Below are positions 1 to 11,900 of a DNA stretch of 64,000 nt, piece after piece. The number at the start of each line of letters is the position of its first letter. Position 1 is the stretch's first letter. The DNA is from Silene conica (Eukaryota; Streptophyta; Magnoliopsida; Caryophyllales; Caryophyllaceae): assembly GCA_029255685.2 (NCBI GenBank), contig CM055312.2:28304203-28368202 (forward strand), written 5' to 3'. The notes beneath the pieces are model-generated. The model did no database searches and was not told the origin of the DNA. It worked only from the letters and a program-made list of their open reading frames with translations. A program made the translations under genes and the position numbers.

Positions 1-550
1 GTGTGATCACGTGATTTAACTATCACATCTAAATCTCATATAAATAATACAGAAGAGATGATTCTTATATATAGTCATCTGATCAACATAAATCGGTAAC
101 GATTGGCTGGTTAGAGTTTAACGTTATTGTCGTATGACGATGGTGGTCAGATGATCCTTTCAAGTCACACCTAAAGGATGGATCACGAAACAGAAAAGTT
201 AATTGATTGTATATCGATACGATTAATTAATTCCTTAATTAATGCGAGACGAGAAAATGGAAACGTTATTTTAATAATTATTAATCGATGTTTATGAAAC
301 ATGCGAAATTAGAATAATCGATTAATTATAATTACAAATGTAAGTTATAAATATATTGACTTTTACGTATATATAATTATGAATTACATGTACAAGTCGT
401 CAATTGTTTTTATTTATGTGTTAAAATATTTAATTTGATTAATACATATTATAATGCCTAGTGACATGTTTCATGTCACATGTCACACTTACAAATTAAC
501 AATTGACAAGGTTAAAATGGGTGACCATATTATGGTAATATGGTGGATGG
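1..550 (+). repeat. Partial Copia LTR (window edge)
   Basis: Aligns by eye with the LTRs at 1473, 13205 and 20286, beginning about 27 bases into the LTR at the motif GATCACGT. It carries the shared hairpin block at 75-154. No CCAACA end is seen; the sequence breaks off where Gypsy-like sequence begins at 551. The rest of the element lies left of the window or is lost. Confidence 0.7.
75..154 (+). other. Copia LTR hairpin (copy 1)
   Basis: Outer arms TCATCTGATCA (75-85) and TGGTCAGATGA (144-154) pair over 11 positions with one G-T wobble. Inner arms CGGTAACG (94-101) and CGTTATTG (122-129) pair over 8 positions with two wobbles. Compared with the copy at 13293, an outer A-T pair has become T-A and an inner T-A pair has become C-G, so pairing is kept while sequence changes. 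Confidence 0.65.
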
Positions 551-1472
551 TGTAAAACCCCTCGCGATAGCGAAAAAAAACCACACAACATACGAAAAAT
601 GCGTGGAATTTTAAACTTTTTGACATGAATCTAAAACATGCGAGACAAATTACTTAATCAAAATGCGGAAGATAAAACGATAGATAAGTTTAGTTAAGTT
701 ATCTATAGCAAACCGAGATAGTGTAGCCCAAAAGTATACAAAAACTGTAATGTAAAGAGTCTAGTTAAACGATAAATGTAAAGTCATGTCGATGCACTGC
801 ATCGCTCGCTAGCTCTCCCGTATCCACATGTCAACACCAACCTACATACATGAAATATGTACGCCACAGTCAGTGGGGAGCAACTAGAGGTTCTCCCAGC
901 CACTTATTGTCAATAAACACTTAACCAAGCACTTAGCACATATACAACAAAAGCATGTGATAGAATAACTGTAAATCATGTGAGGCATATAGAACAATAT
1001 AATAACATGCGATAAATATAAATAAATCATCTACTTTACTTACACAATCAAACTAACTCAAATATACTTATCAACAAGTATATCAATTCACTTAACTCAG
1101 TATTTAGTTTAGCGGCCAAAACTCAAGGCATGACTAAACACACTCAATCAACAGTATCTAGTTCAGAGGCCAAAATTCAAGGCATGACTAGACACACTCT
1201 AGAAGCATTGGTTCAGAGGCCAAATCTCAAGGCATAACTAATACTTAGCAATTAACACTTTGGGCATGGCGTTAACGACCGTAGCTACCCTATCGCTTAC
1301 ATCACTCTTCGTGTCAGACTTAGTGGACAGCTTAAGGCATGTCCCAACACAGTCACACAAACTCACACAGGACTCAGAGGCCAACTTAAGGCATGTCCCA
1401 ATTCATCAAACACACACGGGCTCGGGCTGAGAGGTATACTTAAGACATACTCCGGCACGCAACACACACACT
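551..1472 (-). repeat. Gypsy-like LTR fragment with internal ~55-bp repeats
   Basis: Starts TGTAAAACCCC, resembling the reverse-strand Gypsy LTR start TGTAACACCCC at 25834 and 31306. From about 1099 to 1470 it holds six degenerate units, each with a core like GAGGCCAAAATTCAAGGCATGAC or CTTAAGGCATGTCCC. No coding potential. It ends directly against the next Copia LTR at 1473, so its other end is missing. The Gypsy assignment rests only on the terminus and overall look. Confidence 0.4.
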
Positions 1473-2668
1473 GTTGGAGGTTGTGTCCTCGACAATAATG
1501 CGATCATATATTTAAATCTCATCATACGAAACACAAATGAGAATATTATTCTTTTAAGTCGATTGATCAACATTTATCGATAATGATTGACTGTCTAGAG
1601 TTTGACATTATCGTCGTATGATGGTGGTGATCAGTTGATCCCTTAACATCATATCTTTAGGGAATTCCATCTTAATTGATTATTTAATTAATCGTATAGG
1701 ATACGGATCGATTAATACCTTGAAATTAGAAATGATTTTGTTAGACATATATTACTGTAATGAGATTATAATAATATTTTGTCAAAGTGATAAAATTGTT
1801 TTATTACAATTTAATTGTTTACGAAACAATTGAATCGGGAATGAAACAGTCGATTATAATTCAAATAGTTGTAATAAAAATTATGATAACACATTTTTAA
1901 AAGATATTAATTATGAATTACTAATGGAATTATTTAAATGTAATGAATTTTTGAATTATGAATTTTAAAGAATTAAAATTGCATAAATGACAAATTGTCT
2001 CATGTGTTATGTGACATGTTACATTTTTATACATTTGACAAAAATAAAATGGATTCCATTTTATGTATAATGGACCGTGTAAAGGGGACCATAGTGAGTG
2101 TTTTGATTATCGTATTTTATTGTGTAAGCATGCAAACTTACACTTGGACAAAAAGGATAAATCATGCATTGACCAAAATTTGAAGAGCATGCATAGGCCT
2201 TTTTCTATGCATGTGGCCGGCTCCTTCTACACACAATAAGAGGATTTTCCTCGTATTCTTCATTCATTCCTGATGTTCAAGTTATCACTCTAAAAATAGT
2301 TTTTAGAGAAAACAAAAATCATTTTCAAATAAGTAATAATATTAAGGGTAATATTATTAATATTATTTCTAGGTTACTTATTATCAATTTCTAGTAACAA
2401 ATTGATTTTAGTTTTAAGTCGGGTCCTTGATACATACTTTTAGGAGACGGTTTTGTGTTAGGCCGTTTATATAAGGTATTTCGGTTTGTCCAAGACTCAA
2501 TTAGTAGGTGACTAATTGAGGATAAACCTTCTAATCCAATGTAAGGATAATTTTTCTTCTTATGTAATCGGTTTGCATGCATAAGATCCTTTTGAGTTTT
2601 ATGACTAAACTTAAATTAATAAACTCATATGTGATATGAGTTTCTAATCTGAAATTCGATTTCTATCA
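1473..2668 (+). repeat. Copia LTR (second remnant element), 5' LTR
   Basis: Begins TGTTGGAGGTTGTGTCCTC and ends CA just before a Met-type primer site. The start matches the pattern of the Copia A and C LTRs (TGTTGG, then TGTGTCCTC, then TGCG). Length is about 1196 bp. It holds the shared hairpin at 1559-1638. The matching 3' LTR was not found in the window. Confidence 0.75.
1559..1638 (+). other. Copia LTR hairpin (copy 2)
   Basis: Outer arms TCGATTGATCA (1559-1569) and TGATCAGTTGA (1628-1638) pair at all 11 positions, two as wobbles. Inner arms CGATAATG (1578-1585) and CATTATCG (1606-1613) pair perfectly. Against copy 13293, inner G-C has become A-T and one outer C-G has become T-A. Confidence 0.65.
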
Positions 2669-3480
2669 AGTGGTATCAGAGCATTACGGTTGTTGCATGC
2701 ATAATCGGATTCATTTTTCCGAGTTAAAATGAGTAACTAAATAAAATTTGAAATTTGTGTTTTATATGGATAAATCAAGAAATAAATTTGCATGTTAAAG
2801 TTTTTGATCTTAAAATGATTTTAGGTCACAAAAATAAATTAATGGATTTTTATTATTCATTTTATATATTTATTTGTATTTTGTTAAGTTTAATATGATT
2901 AAAACGACATTTTAAGGGAAAAATAGTAAAACTTGATTTTTGGCTGTGATTTTTGAATATGTTCTCACGTGAATTTTTTATATGATGTATATAAAATTTC
3001 GTAACATATTAAGTTATTTTGCATGGATTATGAATTTTATGAGATAAATAGTCATAATATGAGATAAAATGGGTAAGCAAGGTTATATTTAGAATCTAAC
3101 CATGAAAACTTTATGACAAGTCACATGCAATATTTACAGAGTGTATGTAAACTTCCAGATTTTTTAATATTATTTTTCATAATTAATGATTTTTAAAGTA
3201 AAAAACACATTAATATTGACTAATTTCAACTTAAATAGTTAGATTTGGAATTCAGCCATGATAGTTTTACACAATGTCACATGCAATATTTAAAGAATGT
3301 ATGTAAATTTTGAGATTTTTTATCTTGTAATGCATGATTTATGATTTTAATGGTTAAAATCGACTAAATAATGACTAATTGTGTTAAAAATAGTTAAAAT
3401 TAATATTATGGCATAAAATTTTACCCATGGATGTAATATATGATATGAACATCAGATCCAAAATTTGGGAATTTAAAAGT
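2669..3480 (+). mobile_element. Leader remnant of the 1473 Copia element
   Basis: AT-rich leader aligning with the Copia A leader (for example the stretch near 2900-2970 against 14700-14790). It contains two copies of a block centred on GTCACATGCAATATTTA (near 3121 and 3277). No gag follows; the element is cut off near 3480, so this is a 3'-truncated remnant. Confidence 0.6.
2671..2682 (+). other. Primer binding site, initiator Met tRNA
   Basis: TGGTATCAGAGC, complementary to the 3' end of plant initiator Met tRNA, two bases after the LTR end. It marks where minus-strand DNA synthesis of this Copia element would start. Confidence 0.8.
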
Positions 3481-4649
3481 TTTTGGTTTCATAATTTTTC
3501 GAATTCCGTACAAAACCGTATCGTATATGGGTCGGACAAAAATGAAACCGTATATATGTTTTTTAACACGGTTTGAAGTTTTTGTTTAAAAAAAGGTTTA
3601 GAAAATTTTTTTAAAAGAAGTTTTCGTATAAAAAAAGATATTTACTACATAAAACGTGCGCCGGAAAATGTGAAAAAACAAATATACAAAGTGGATTTGA
3701 ATGAAGGGAGTAATATTTTACATGCGTGTAATTACTTGATGCCAACTGCCAATATATCGTACCCTTAAGCAATTTTTAAATTGCTCAATCTATTATTGCA
3801 ACCAACGAACAAAATGACAAGTCACGAACCATTAAGTTATAGAACTACTTTAATGTTCAAATTTCGAAAGTGGATCAGAAACCGAAGCAGGGTAGAATAG
3901 GGCCTATAGGGGTGAGCATAACTATCGAATGCAGTTTTATAATACGGATACGATACGACATACAATTTTAATTATAAGGACAAAAACGAAACCGTATATA
4001 CATTTTTTAACACGGTTTGAAGTTTTTGTATAAAAAAAGTTTTTTAAAAAAATTTCTTTCAACTTCTAATGTTAATGTTCTTTCAACTTCTAGTGCTTTC
4101 TCTCTCTAGAAAATTCTAGAGAGCTTTTCTCTCCAAGTTGAGAGCTCAAGTGATCGTATTTAAAAAAAAACTAAAATCAAATACACTTTTCAACACTCAT
4201 TATCAATTTTTTGACGATTCACTTACCTTTAATCTAGATTTATCAACTTAAAATCTCCTAAATCTAATTATTATCTCTGTAGTATGATTTTGATTGGGTA
4301 GTTAGTTCATCATTTGTTCTGATACCATCTTATTGGGTGGTTATTTTTCCGAAGCTTCAATGTCAGAGAATAGGTTTTTGGGAACTACATTTTGGGGCTC
4401 TGCAAATTCCAATTGTTGCACGCTTTGTCTTAACTACACGCACTAAACTGTAATCATTATGGTTTATGTGGTTGATTGGGTTGCCCAATTAACGTGAGCT
4501 GCTTTTTTAGGGTTTTTAGGTAATGCAATTGGGGATGGCCTTTAGGGTTCCCGAGTGTCTTTACTATTTATACGCATTTGTAGTAAAGGTTTTCAGTCCA
4601 TTCCACATCAATTGTTCCTCTCTTAACTTTTCTCCTTCAATTTCTTGTA
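3481..4649. other. Unassigned AT-rich stretch with a direct repeat
   Basis: No gene seen. A segment of about 93 bp at 3528-3620 recurs at 3973-4065; both copies contain AACACGGTTTGAAGTTTTTG. Between them lies AT-rich sequence including GGGGTGAGCATAACTATCG near 3909, which looks like a terminus of a hAT-type MITE, but no matching inverted end or TSD could be fixed. The stretch 4080-4649 may be the 5' flank or UTR of the DUF4283 ORF. Confidence 0.4.
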
Positions 4650-6108
4650 ATGGACTTTGAACATCAATTCGGGCGTTTCATAGGAAATAGTAATGGGAAT
4701 GTTAATCAAGGGGAGGAAAGGGGACAACCGGCTGTTGATCTTAACAATCAACAACATACTTTTCATCAACAAGATCAACATGGGTCTCCTAATGAGGGTT
4801 TTGATCCAAGAAATCCTATGCATGTCAATGCATGGCGCTTCCCCCGTACTGGGGGAGTTGTGAATATTGATCCACGTACTTTGGGGAAATCAAGGGAGTT
4901 CTGGGGTCAATGTTTAATCGGATTTCTGGTCGATTATCGCATTTTTGAAGCTGCAAAAGTCAGTAGTATCATAAGGAGGAAGTGGGATACCAAGGGGAGG
5001 ATCACTGTTTTCTCTATGGGGGAACTCTACATCCTCCACTGTGATGACTATGAGGATGCTGAAGAGTTGTTACGAAGGAGTACAGCTACACTTGATGGTG
5101 CAATCATGGTCTTTGCCAAGTGGTACCCTGATACGGTACCTCGTACTATACGGTTCCCATATGCTGAAATGTGGGTACGGATCTGTGGATTGCCTTTTGA
5201 GTTGTTATCTGTGCATGTGGGGCATGTGGTGGGCAATCTATTGAGTGAGCAATTCCGTGTTGAGGAGTTTGATTTCGTACCTAAGAATGATTATCTTAGG
5301 ATACGTGCGTGTGTTAAACTTAATGAACCTCTGGTCCCAGGTTTCTTTTTGGCATTATCTGATGGCAATCTCTTGTGGATTCAATTCCGTTATGAAGAAG
5401 TTTTCTAGAACTGCGTTCAATGTGGCAAGATTGGCCATAGAGCCACGCAGTGCAAAGATAGTATCCTTTCGGTGGTTGCCAATATAAAGACCATGCTAGA
5501 GAAAACATCTGAGAGAGGGTTTGTTATCTTTCAGACTGAAACAAGCCATACAATGTTTAATTTGATCTAAGGGCTACTCCATCTACTACTAAATTCACTT
5601 CTTCCAAACTATCCATGGGTTCGGCAATAAAAAGGCGAAATCGCAGATTGGTGGAGAAGGAAGAGGAGAGGTTGGTAGACTTTGATATAGACAACACACC
5701 TGCTGGAAGAGTTCATCCTGGGATGCGGTTTACTGTAACTGCCCAACCTTTTGCTAGAGCTGTGATTTTTCAAACTGGAACGGGGCTTATGTCAGCTGAT
5801 GGAGGGGGGTGGTTTAGGTAATAGTGGAGCTGCGCAGACTGGAGAATAAGGAGGGTCCAGGAATGTTGTTCAGGGGCTTAGTACTGTATAGAGGCCTGGT
5901 TTAGGGGGGTGGCTAGGTGAGGAACATGATAGTGATGAGTTTCATTCTGTCAATGAGGAGTTTGCAAATCATGGAAATGGTAATGTGCAGGCGATGGCGG
6001 TTGATCAAGGCCTTGGTATGGATCCTTTTGTTGCTTTTATGAGAGATTATGGGGGTTCAGATGTTTATGACAGGGATTTCCAGATTCAGGGCAATATTGT
6101 TGGGCGTG
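4650..6108 (+). pseudogene. DUF4283 / zinc-knuckle protein, 5' part (disrupted)
   Basis: The ATG at 4650 opens 252 codons with a DUF4283 domain at about residues 65-235, recognised by the pattern W-G-Q-C-L-I-G-F, the W-D-T-K-G-R strand and W-V-R-I-C-G-L-P-F. A TAG at 5406-5408 interrupts the frame. The same frame then reads a CX2CX4HX4C zinc knuckle (C-V-Q-C-G-K-I-G-H, about 5412-5453) and runs to a TAA at 5568. Beyond that the reading frame is broken and only pieces can be read, such as the 68-codon stretch at 5615. Such proteins occur as ORF1 of plant LINE elements and as free-standing genes of unknown role that probably bind nucleic acid. No endonuclease or reverse transcriptase follows, so the origin is undecided. 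Gypsy A is inserted at its 3' side and the remainder is at 24380-24939. Confidence 0.7.
6104..6108. repeat. Target site duplication GCGTG (left, Gypsy A)
   Basis: GCGTG directly before the LTR start TGTAATACC, repeated at 24375-24379 directly after the other LTR. Confidence 0.9.
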
Positions 6109-7327
6109 TGTAATACCTCAAAAATCTAGACTCGATAATTAAAGTTTATTTGTTTGTGTCGATAGTTAAGTCTATTTGTTAAGTAATGAATCAAGTTATG
6201 TGATTAGGTTGTTATGAGGGTTCGAACCCTAGACCTCTAGCTCTATGATTATGTCGTGGTGGGGATCGATCCCTAGACCTTGTGCGCGTGGCTTGGGCCT
6301 CGTAGTGCGTGCCACAACCCCAAGCCCACGGCTGTTTTGAGAACAACTCCACAAAACCCTACTAGGAGACCATACTACCGTCACCTTTTAACACCTTCCA
6401 TAAACCCTAAACTTACCCTAATCCTCATTCCAACACCCCATACCCACAGCCGTCACAACATAGATTAAAGAGGCAGTAATCACGGTGACGCTAAGGCAAG
6501 CTTAAGGTGGTCGAAACGTCGGAGATATAGGTATGCTAAACACACGTTAACACTGTTCTGTTTTCTTTTCGTGTCTGTTTCTTCTTCAGTAAGTTTGGGT
6601 CGTGTTTTGTGGTTTTTACGTTTAATTCTTTCGAGTAAGTTAATCAAGGGGGGTGTGGGTGTCGTGTTTAGGGTTTGTCGTGGTTGTGTCAGCCACCGTA
6701 CTGTGCCAGGGAAGGCGGTTTTGTGGTGTCAGTCATGGGGTTCCTCTGTTCGTGTTAAACCCGAGTCTGACCAACGACCTTTCTATCAAATTCGACAGTC
6801 CTTCTCTTATGGGTCTTTGAGGTGGTTTTGATAAGGGAACAGGTGGTGGTCAGGGAAGGGTTATGGCGGTTGGGAGGGTGGTCCTAGGTGGCGAAAACAA
6901 GGTCGATTAGGATGGTTCGTTTGTGGTTTCGTTCTGGGCTCTTTACTTTGTTTCTGGTCTGGTTGTTTGGGGGTGTTACCACCGCTGACTCGGGGGAGGT
7001 CGATGCGGTGGTACCACCATGTTTAAGGTGTCTGGTGGCAGGAGGGTGTTTGGGTAGCTGTCACGGTGTTGTTAAGGGGCGTACAGGGTTGTCGATTGGA
7101 GTCTGTTTCAGGGGAGTTTTGGAACGATAAGCGCAGGTCAGGCCTGAGTTTAGAGGCCTGGTCTGACTCGCCGGCGGACGACGACGGGGTTCATGGTGTC
7201 GTAGGGGTGGAGCGTTGCCGGTGGTGTTGGGATGTGGTGGTGGTTGGTGTTCGAAGGGGCTGTGGTTGGTGGTGCGAGGGGCTGAAGTCACGGGTCATGT
7301 ATTCGGGTGTTGGGGCTGTTTTGCGAT

Positions 7328-7420
7328 ATTTTTATTACTATTATTATTTTGTTATTATTATTATTATTATTACTTATTATTACTACTTATTATTATCTAT
7401 CATTATTATCTATTTTACTA
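7328..7420 (+). repeat. TTA/TAT trinucleotide-rich tract
   Basis: Low-complexity run of TTA and TAT units inside the 5' LTR, repeated at 23309-23401 in the 3' LTR. It creates artificial tyrosine- and isoleucine-rich open frames. Confidence 0.85.
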
Positions 7421-7886
7421 AGGTGAGTGTTGTTAATTTTATTAGTGTTGTAATTAATACTATATTATCTCGTTATGGTTCTGGGTCGTACTATTTAAAG
7501 ATGCGAGTCGGGAAATTATTAAGTCGGGATATATATATATATATGTTATTATATTTGGAAAGTTTCTATAATTGGAAAGTTTCTATTTTTGGAAACTTTC
7601 CACTTAGGGAAGGTTTCTATTTATAGTAGGTGTGGTTGTCAAGGGGGTTCGGGAAGATTATTAATTCGTTACGTATACCTGTTTAGGTAGCGAGTTTCGC
7701 GTGGAACATTTCTAAATAAGCCTCGGATTTATCTGCATTTCCTGCTATTTCAGGTAGGGGAAATACTTGTATTTAAAGATGAGTAATTTGATGTTATTGG
7801 TGTTAACCATGTTTGTTTTATAATATCATATGATCATTATATTGTGCTATTTATTTATATAATTCTGAGATACGCTACGAGGTAAT

Positions 7887-8023
7887 GAGATAATGGGTCT
7901 TGTGATTGGTGCGGAGATAATGGGTCTTGTGATTGGTGCGGAGATGATGGTTTTTGTGATCGGTGCGGAGTTAATGGGTCTTGTGATTGGTGTGGAGAAT
8001 AATGGGTCTTGTGATTCGGAGCG
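7887..8023 (+). repeat. 27-bp tandem repeat in the 5' LTR (5 copies)
   Basis: Five units, four of 27 bp and one of 29 bp, each with a core like ATGGGTCTTGTGATTGGTG. The same array is at 23833-23969 in the 3' LTR, so it predates insertion. Confidence 0.85.
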
Positions 8024-8431
8024 GAGATGATCAACTTTCTATTTATAGTAATGTGGTTGTTTATAGTTTTCCTCTACTCAACCTCGTGGTTGACCCTGTG
8101 TATTCGTGATCACCTGTCATGAACCAATTTATTGGGGAGCAGATTGACAGGTGTTGAGACTATGGGAGCAAAGGGAAGGGAGAAGCTTGGATCCGGACCT
8201 GCCTAGAGTCTAGATCACCATAGTAGTTGTCTTATGAGTTGTACTTTTGTTTTCACCAAGACAGTTTTATATTTCAGTTGTATGAACTCGATCTTTGAGA
8301 TAACTTTATATATTTAAAGTACTGGTTTTCTTTCCTTTGTATCTACTGCCTCGGGAAACTGAGACGGTAACACCCTTATTTATCTGGGGAGTCCTAGTAC
8401 AGGCCCTTAAATAAATGGGGGTGTTACAAAG

Positions 8432-8443
8432 TGGTATCAGAGC
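8432..8443 (+). other. Gypsy A primer binding site, initiator Met tRNA
   Basis: TGGTATCAGAGC three bases after the 5' LTR. The following bases GAACGATCC are also found, reversed, beside the primer site of the non-autonomous Gypsy near 31282-31290. Confidence 0.88.
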
Positions 8444-8979
8444 GAACGATCCTCAGGCCTAACCTAATGAACCCAATGAATGTGGGAGAGTCTAAATAAA
8501 ATGAACCCCGGGATAGGACTGTTAGGAGCACACTAAAGGAAAAGTATGAGTCTGGGGCCCCTCACACCGAACCATTGACCCTCTCAGTTTTACCCGGGAA
8601 CCCAGAGTGCATATACGAGAGAAAAAGGGTAGATTAGGAGGTGGTGGAAGTGATAGCATACTGTGATAAGTATGTTATGAGAACTCTTAGTATATGTGAC
8701 TGTTTGGAAAAGCCGGGAGGGGCATGTGCATGAAAGAATTTTAATTGTTTGAATAAAGAGGTGTATATTAATATGAATATGTGAAGTGATTTGAAGCATG
8801 TCAGTAATTCTTCTTTCATCATGTCTAGTGATATGCGGTTATGTGATCCCAAGCCATGTTACAGTTATATGTTATTCAATCTGATAGTTAATGATAGACT
8901 TTATTGTTTAGGGATTTTAGCCCTAACCCAAATGGGTGCCCACATGCGTCGTGACTCATTTCTTTTCTTGTGTTATAGT

Positions 8980-11900
8980 ATGCCTCCGCGAAGGGACAAT
9001 GTCGCTAACATCACACGAGAAGAATTGGACAGTTTGATAGCTGAAAATGAGGCCCTAAAGGCCAAACGCATGGACTCCGCAAAAATGAGCACAATCATCG
9101 CGAGGCATCACCCTACCCAATTCACTGGGGAGGGGGAACCTCATCTGCTGGGAGCTTGGTGCCGGGAATTCAGTAACCTATTCGAGTTGGTGGATTGCCC
9201 TAAAGAATTGAGGGTTGACCAAGCAGCCCACTATCTGAGGGGTTTGGCTGGAGACTGGTCGACCGGGAACAAGGGAGAGATCCGAGAGGCAGCTCGAGAG
9301 GATGGGACCGAGTTTGTTACTTGGATTGCATTCAAAAAGATCTTGTATGAGGTGTTTCTACCAGAATTACAGAAAAGCAAGCTAAGGGAGGAGTTTGATA
9401 CATTCAGGATGACGGAAGACATGACAGTAGAGGCTTACTATAGGAAATTTATCCAACTGGTGAGCTATGTAGGGGACATGGGATTTGATGATGCCATGCT
9501 AGCAATGAAGTTTGAGAGGGGGTTATCAATCACCATCAAGAAGAGACTGATTACAGCTCCGCCCACCACAGTCCGGGACATCTACTTAAGGGCTGGGGCG
9601 GCGGAGAGGCTTTCAGAGATGATCAAAGAGGACAAGAAGTCCAAGTCTGAAAAGAGGAAGGCTGAAGCGGTAACTGAGAGTTCAGGGTCGAAAAAGCAAA
9701 GCACTAACAAGTTCAGTGGGTATTTCAGTAACAATGCCTCAGGAGGTGTGAGGAACCAAAGTGGGGGCAACTTCAGGAATGGGGGTTCTGGCAGTGGTTC
9801 AGTGGGAATAGTCTGTTTCGGCTGTGAAAAGACGGGGCACAAGCAGGCAGTATGTCGCTGTTCTGGAGGGAATCAGTCCGGGGGTTATCGCACGCCTACA
9901 TTCGGATATCAGGGATCCCGCACTCAGTCCTATGGTAGCAGTGGCTATCGCACACCCACGACAAACTATGGTGGGGGTGCGAAATCTGGAGGGAGCAGCA
10001 ATTATCAAAAGAACTATAACAACTATCAAAACCGCTCGTACCAGAATCAATACCATGGGAATGGAAGCAATCAGAAGACTGGAGCAGAAGGGAACCAGCA
10101 GGCTGGGACATCTAGTGCCAGTCAGAGTGGGGTCAAATCCAGTGGCAAGCTCTTACCCATGGGAAAGCAGGCAGCTAAGGAGGATGCTCATGTAGTAACC
10201 GGTACTTTTCTTGTAAACTCCGGACCTACTTTCGTACTTTTCGATTCCGGTGCGACCCATTCTTTTGTGTCTAGAGAACATGTTGGGGTTTTGGGGCTTG
10301 AGAGGTTTGAGTGGGTCGCGGACTCCGTGACCATACCTTCAGGGGAGTCAATCACCTGTAATAGAGTTTATCGAAGTGTACCCATCAAAATCGGGGAAGC
10401 AATTTTCTATTGTGACCTCATAGAGTTTCCGCTGGGGGGTTTTGAAGTAATCCTAGGAATGGACTGGCTGGGGAAGTATAGGGCTTTTATCGACTGTCAT
10501 CAAAAGAAGATTTCCTTGAGGGGACCTAAAGGAGTGAGGGTATCTTACAAGGGATATCGGGTCAAACCAAAAATCAAGTTCATTTCCGTTAATACTCTTA
10601 AGTCTGGCTTAAGGAAGGGAGAGAGTCTGATCTTATGCCAAATGTGGAATTGTGAGGCTGAGACTCCTAAGACTAGTGAGATACCTGTGGTGCGGGAATT
10701 TGAGGGAGTATTCAGGGATGACGTTCCTGGATTACCGCCAAGGAGGGAAGTGGAATTTTCCACTGACCTAAAACCAGGGGCGGGGCCAATCTCTAAATCA
10801 CCGTACCATATGGGACCAAAGGAGATGGAGGAATTGAAGAAGCAGTTGGATGAGTTAGCTGAGAAAGGATTCATTCGACCCAGTGTGTCACCCTGGGGAG
10901 CACCTGTACTATTTGTGAAGAAAAAGGATGGGAGTTTGAGACTTTGTGTTGACTACCGAGAGCTGAATAATGTGACCATCAAGAACCGTTATCCTCTGCC
11001 AAGAATTGACGACTTGTTCGATAAGTTAAGTGGAGCTGGGGTTTTCTCCAAGATTGATTTGAGATCCGGATACCACCAGTTGAGAATAAAAGATGAAGAT
11101 ATTCCCAAGACCGCTTTCAGGACGAGGTATGGCCACTACGAATTTGTGGTTATGCCATTTGGGTTGACTAACGCTCCAGCTGTGTTTATGGATTTGATGA
11201 ACCGAGTCTTTAGCCCGTATCTGGATAAGTTCGTGGTGGTATTTATCGATGATATCCTAGTATATTCCAAGAATGCAGAAGAGCACGAGGATCATCTGAG
11301 GAGAGTACTTCAGACCTTGGAGGAGCATAAGCTCAATGCTAAGTTGAGCAAATGTGAGTTCTGGTTGGAGAAAGTCGCATTTCTTTGGCATGTAATTTCC
11401 AAGGAGGGGGTATCTGTCGACCCTAGTAAGATCGAGGCTGTGACTAAATGGCAAAGTCCGAAGAATGTGAGTGAGATTCGAAGCTTCCTGGGATTGGCTG
11501 CATATTATCGGAGATTCGTCAAAGATTTTTCAAAGTTGGCAAAGCCGTTAACATCGTTGATGAGGAAGGAGAACCGTTTCATCTGGGATGAGAGTTGTGA
11601 GAAGGCATTCCTGACCCTTAAGGAACGTCTAACAACAGCTCCTATCCTTGCTTTGCCAGTTGGGAGTGATAATTTCGAAGTTTATACTGACGCTTCGAAG
11701 CATGGGTTGGGTTGTGTGCTAATGCAGAATGGGAGAGTGATAGCATATGCTTCTCGCCAGTTGAAGACCTACGAAGAGAATTATCCGACTCATGATATGG
11801 AATTGGGCGCAGTCGTATTTGCACTTAAATTGTGGCGCCATTATCTTTATGGAGCCACTTTTAAGGTGTTTTCTGATCATAAGAGTCTGAAGTATATCTA

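Larger units (their letters stand above)
6109..8428 (+). repeat. Gypsy A 5' LTR
   Basis: 2320 bp, TGTAATACC at the start and GTGTTACA at the end. It is 35 bp longer than the 3' LTR because of one block near 7511-7545 containing an (AT)n run. The GC-rich centre (6560-7320) gives several short open frames that look like noise. Confidence 0.92.

Noticed and set aside
2671..2682. tRNA gene fragment
   Set aside because: The 12-base match is a primer binding site next to an LTR; no cloverleaf follows.
7066..7626. 186-codon open frame rich in Tyr and Ile (and its twin at 23047)
   Set aside because: It lies inside the Gypsy A LTR and is driven by a TTA/TAT microsatellite; no domain.
8791..8979. Extended N-terminus of the Gypsy A gag-pol frame
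   Set aside because: No ATG at 8791; the segment looks like leader, and the gag domain follows the ATG at 8980.
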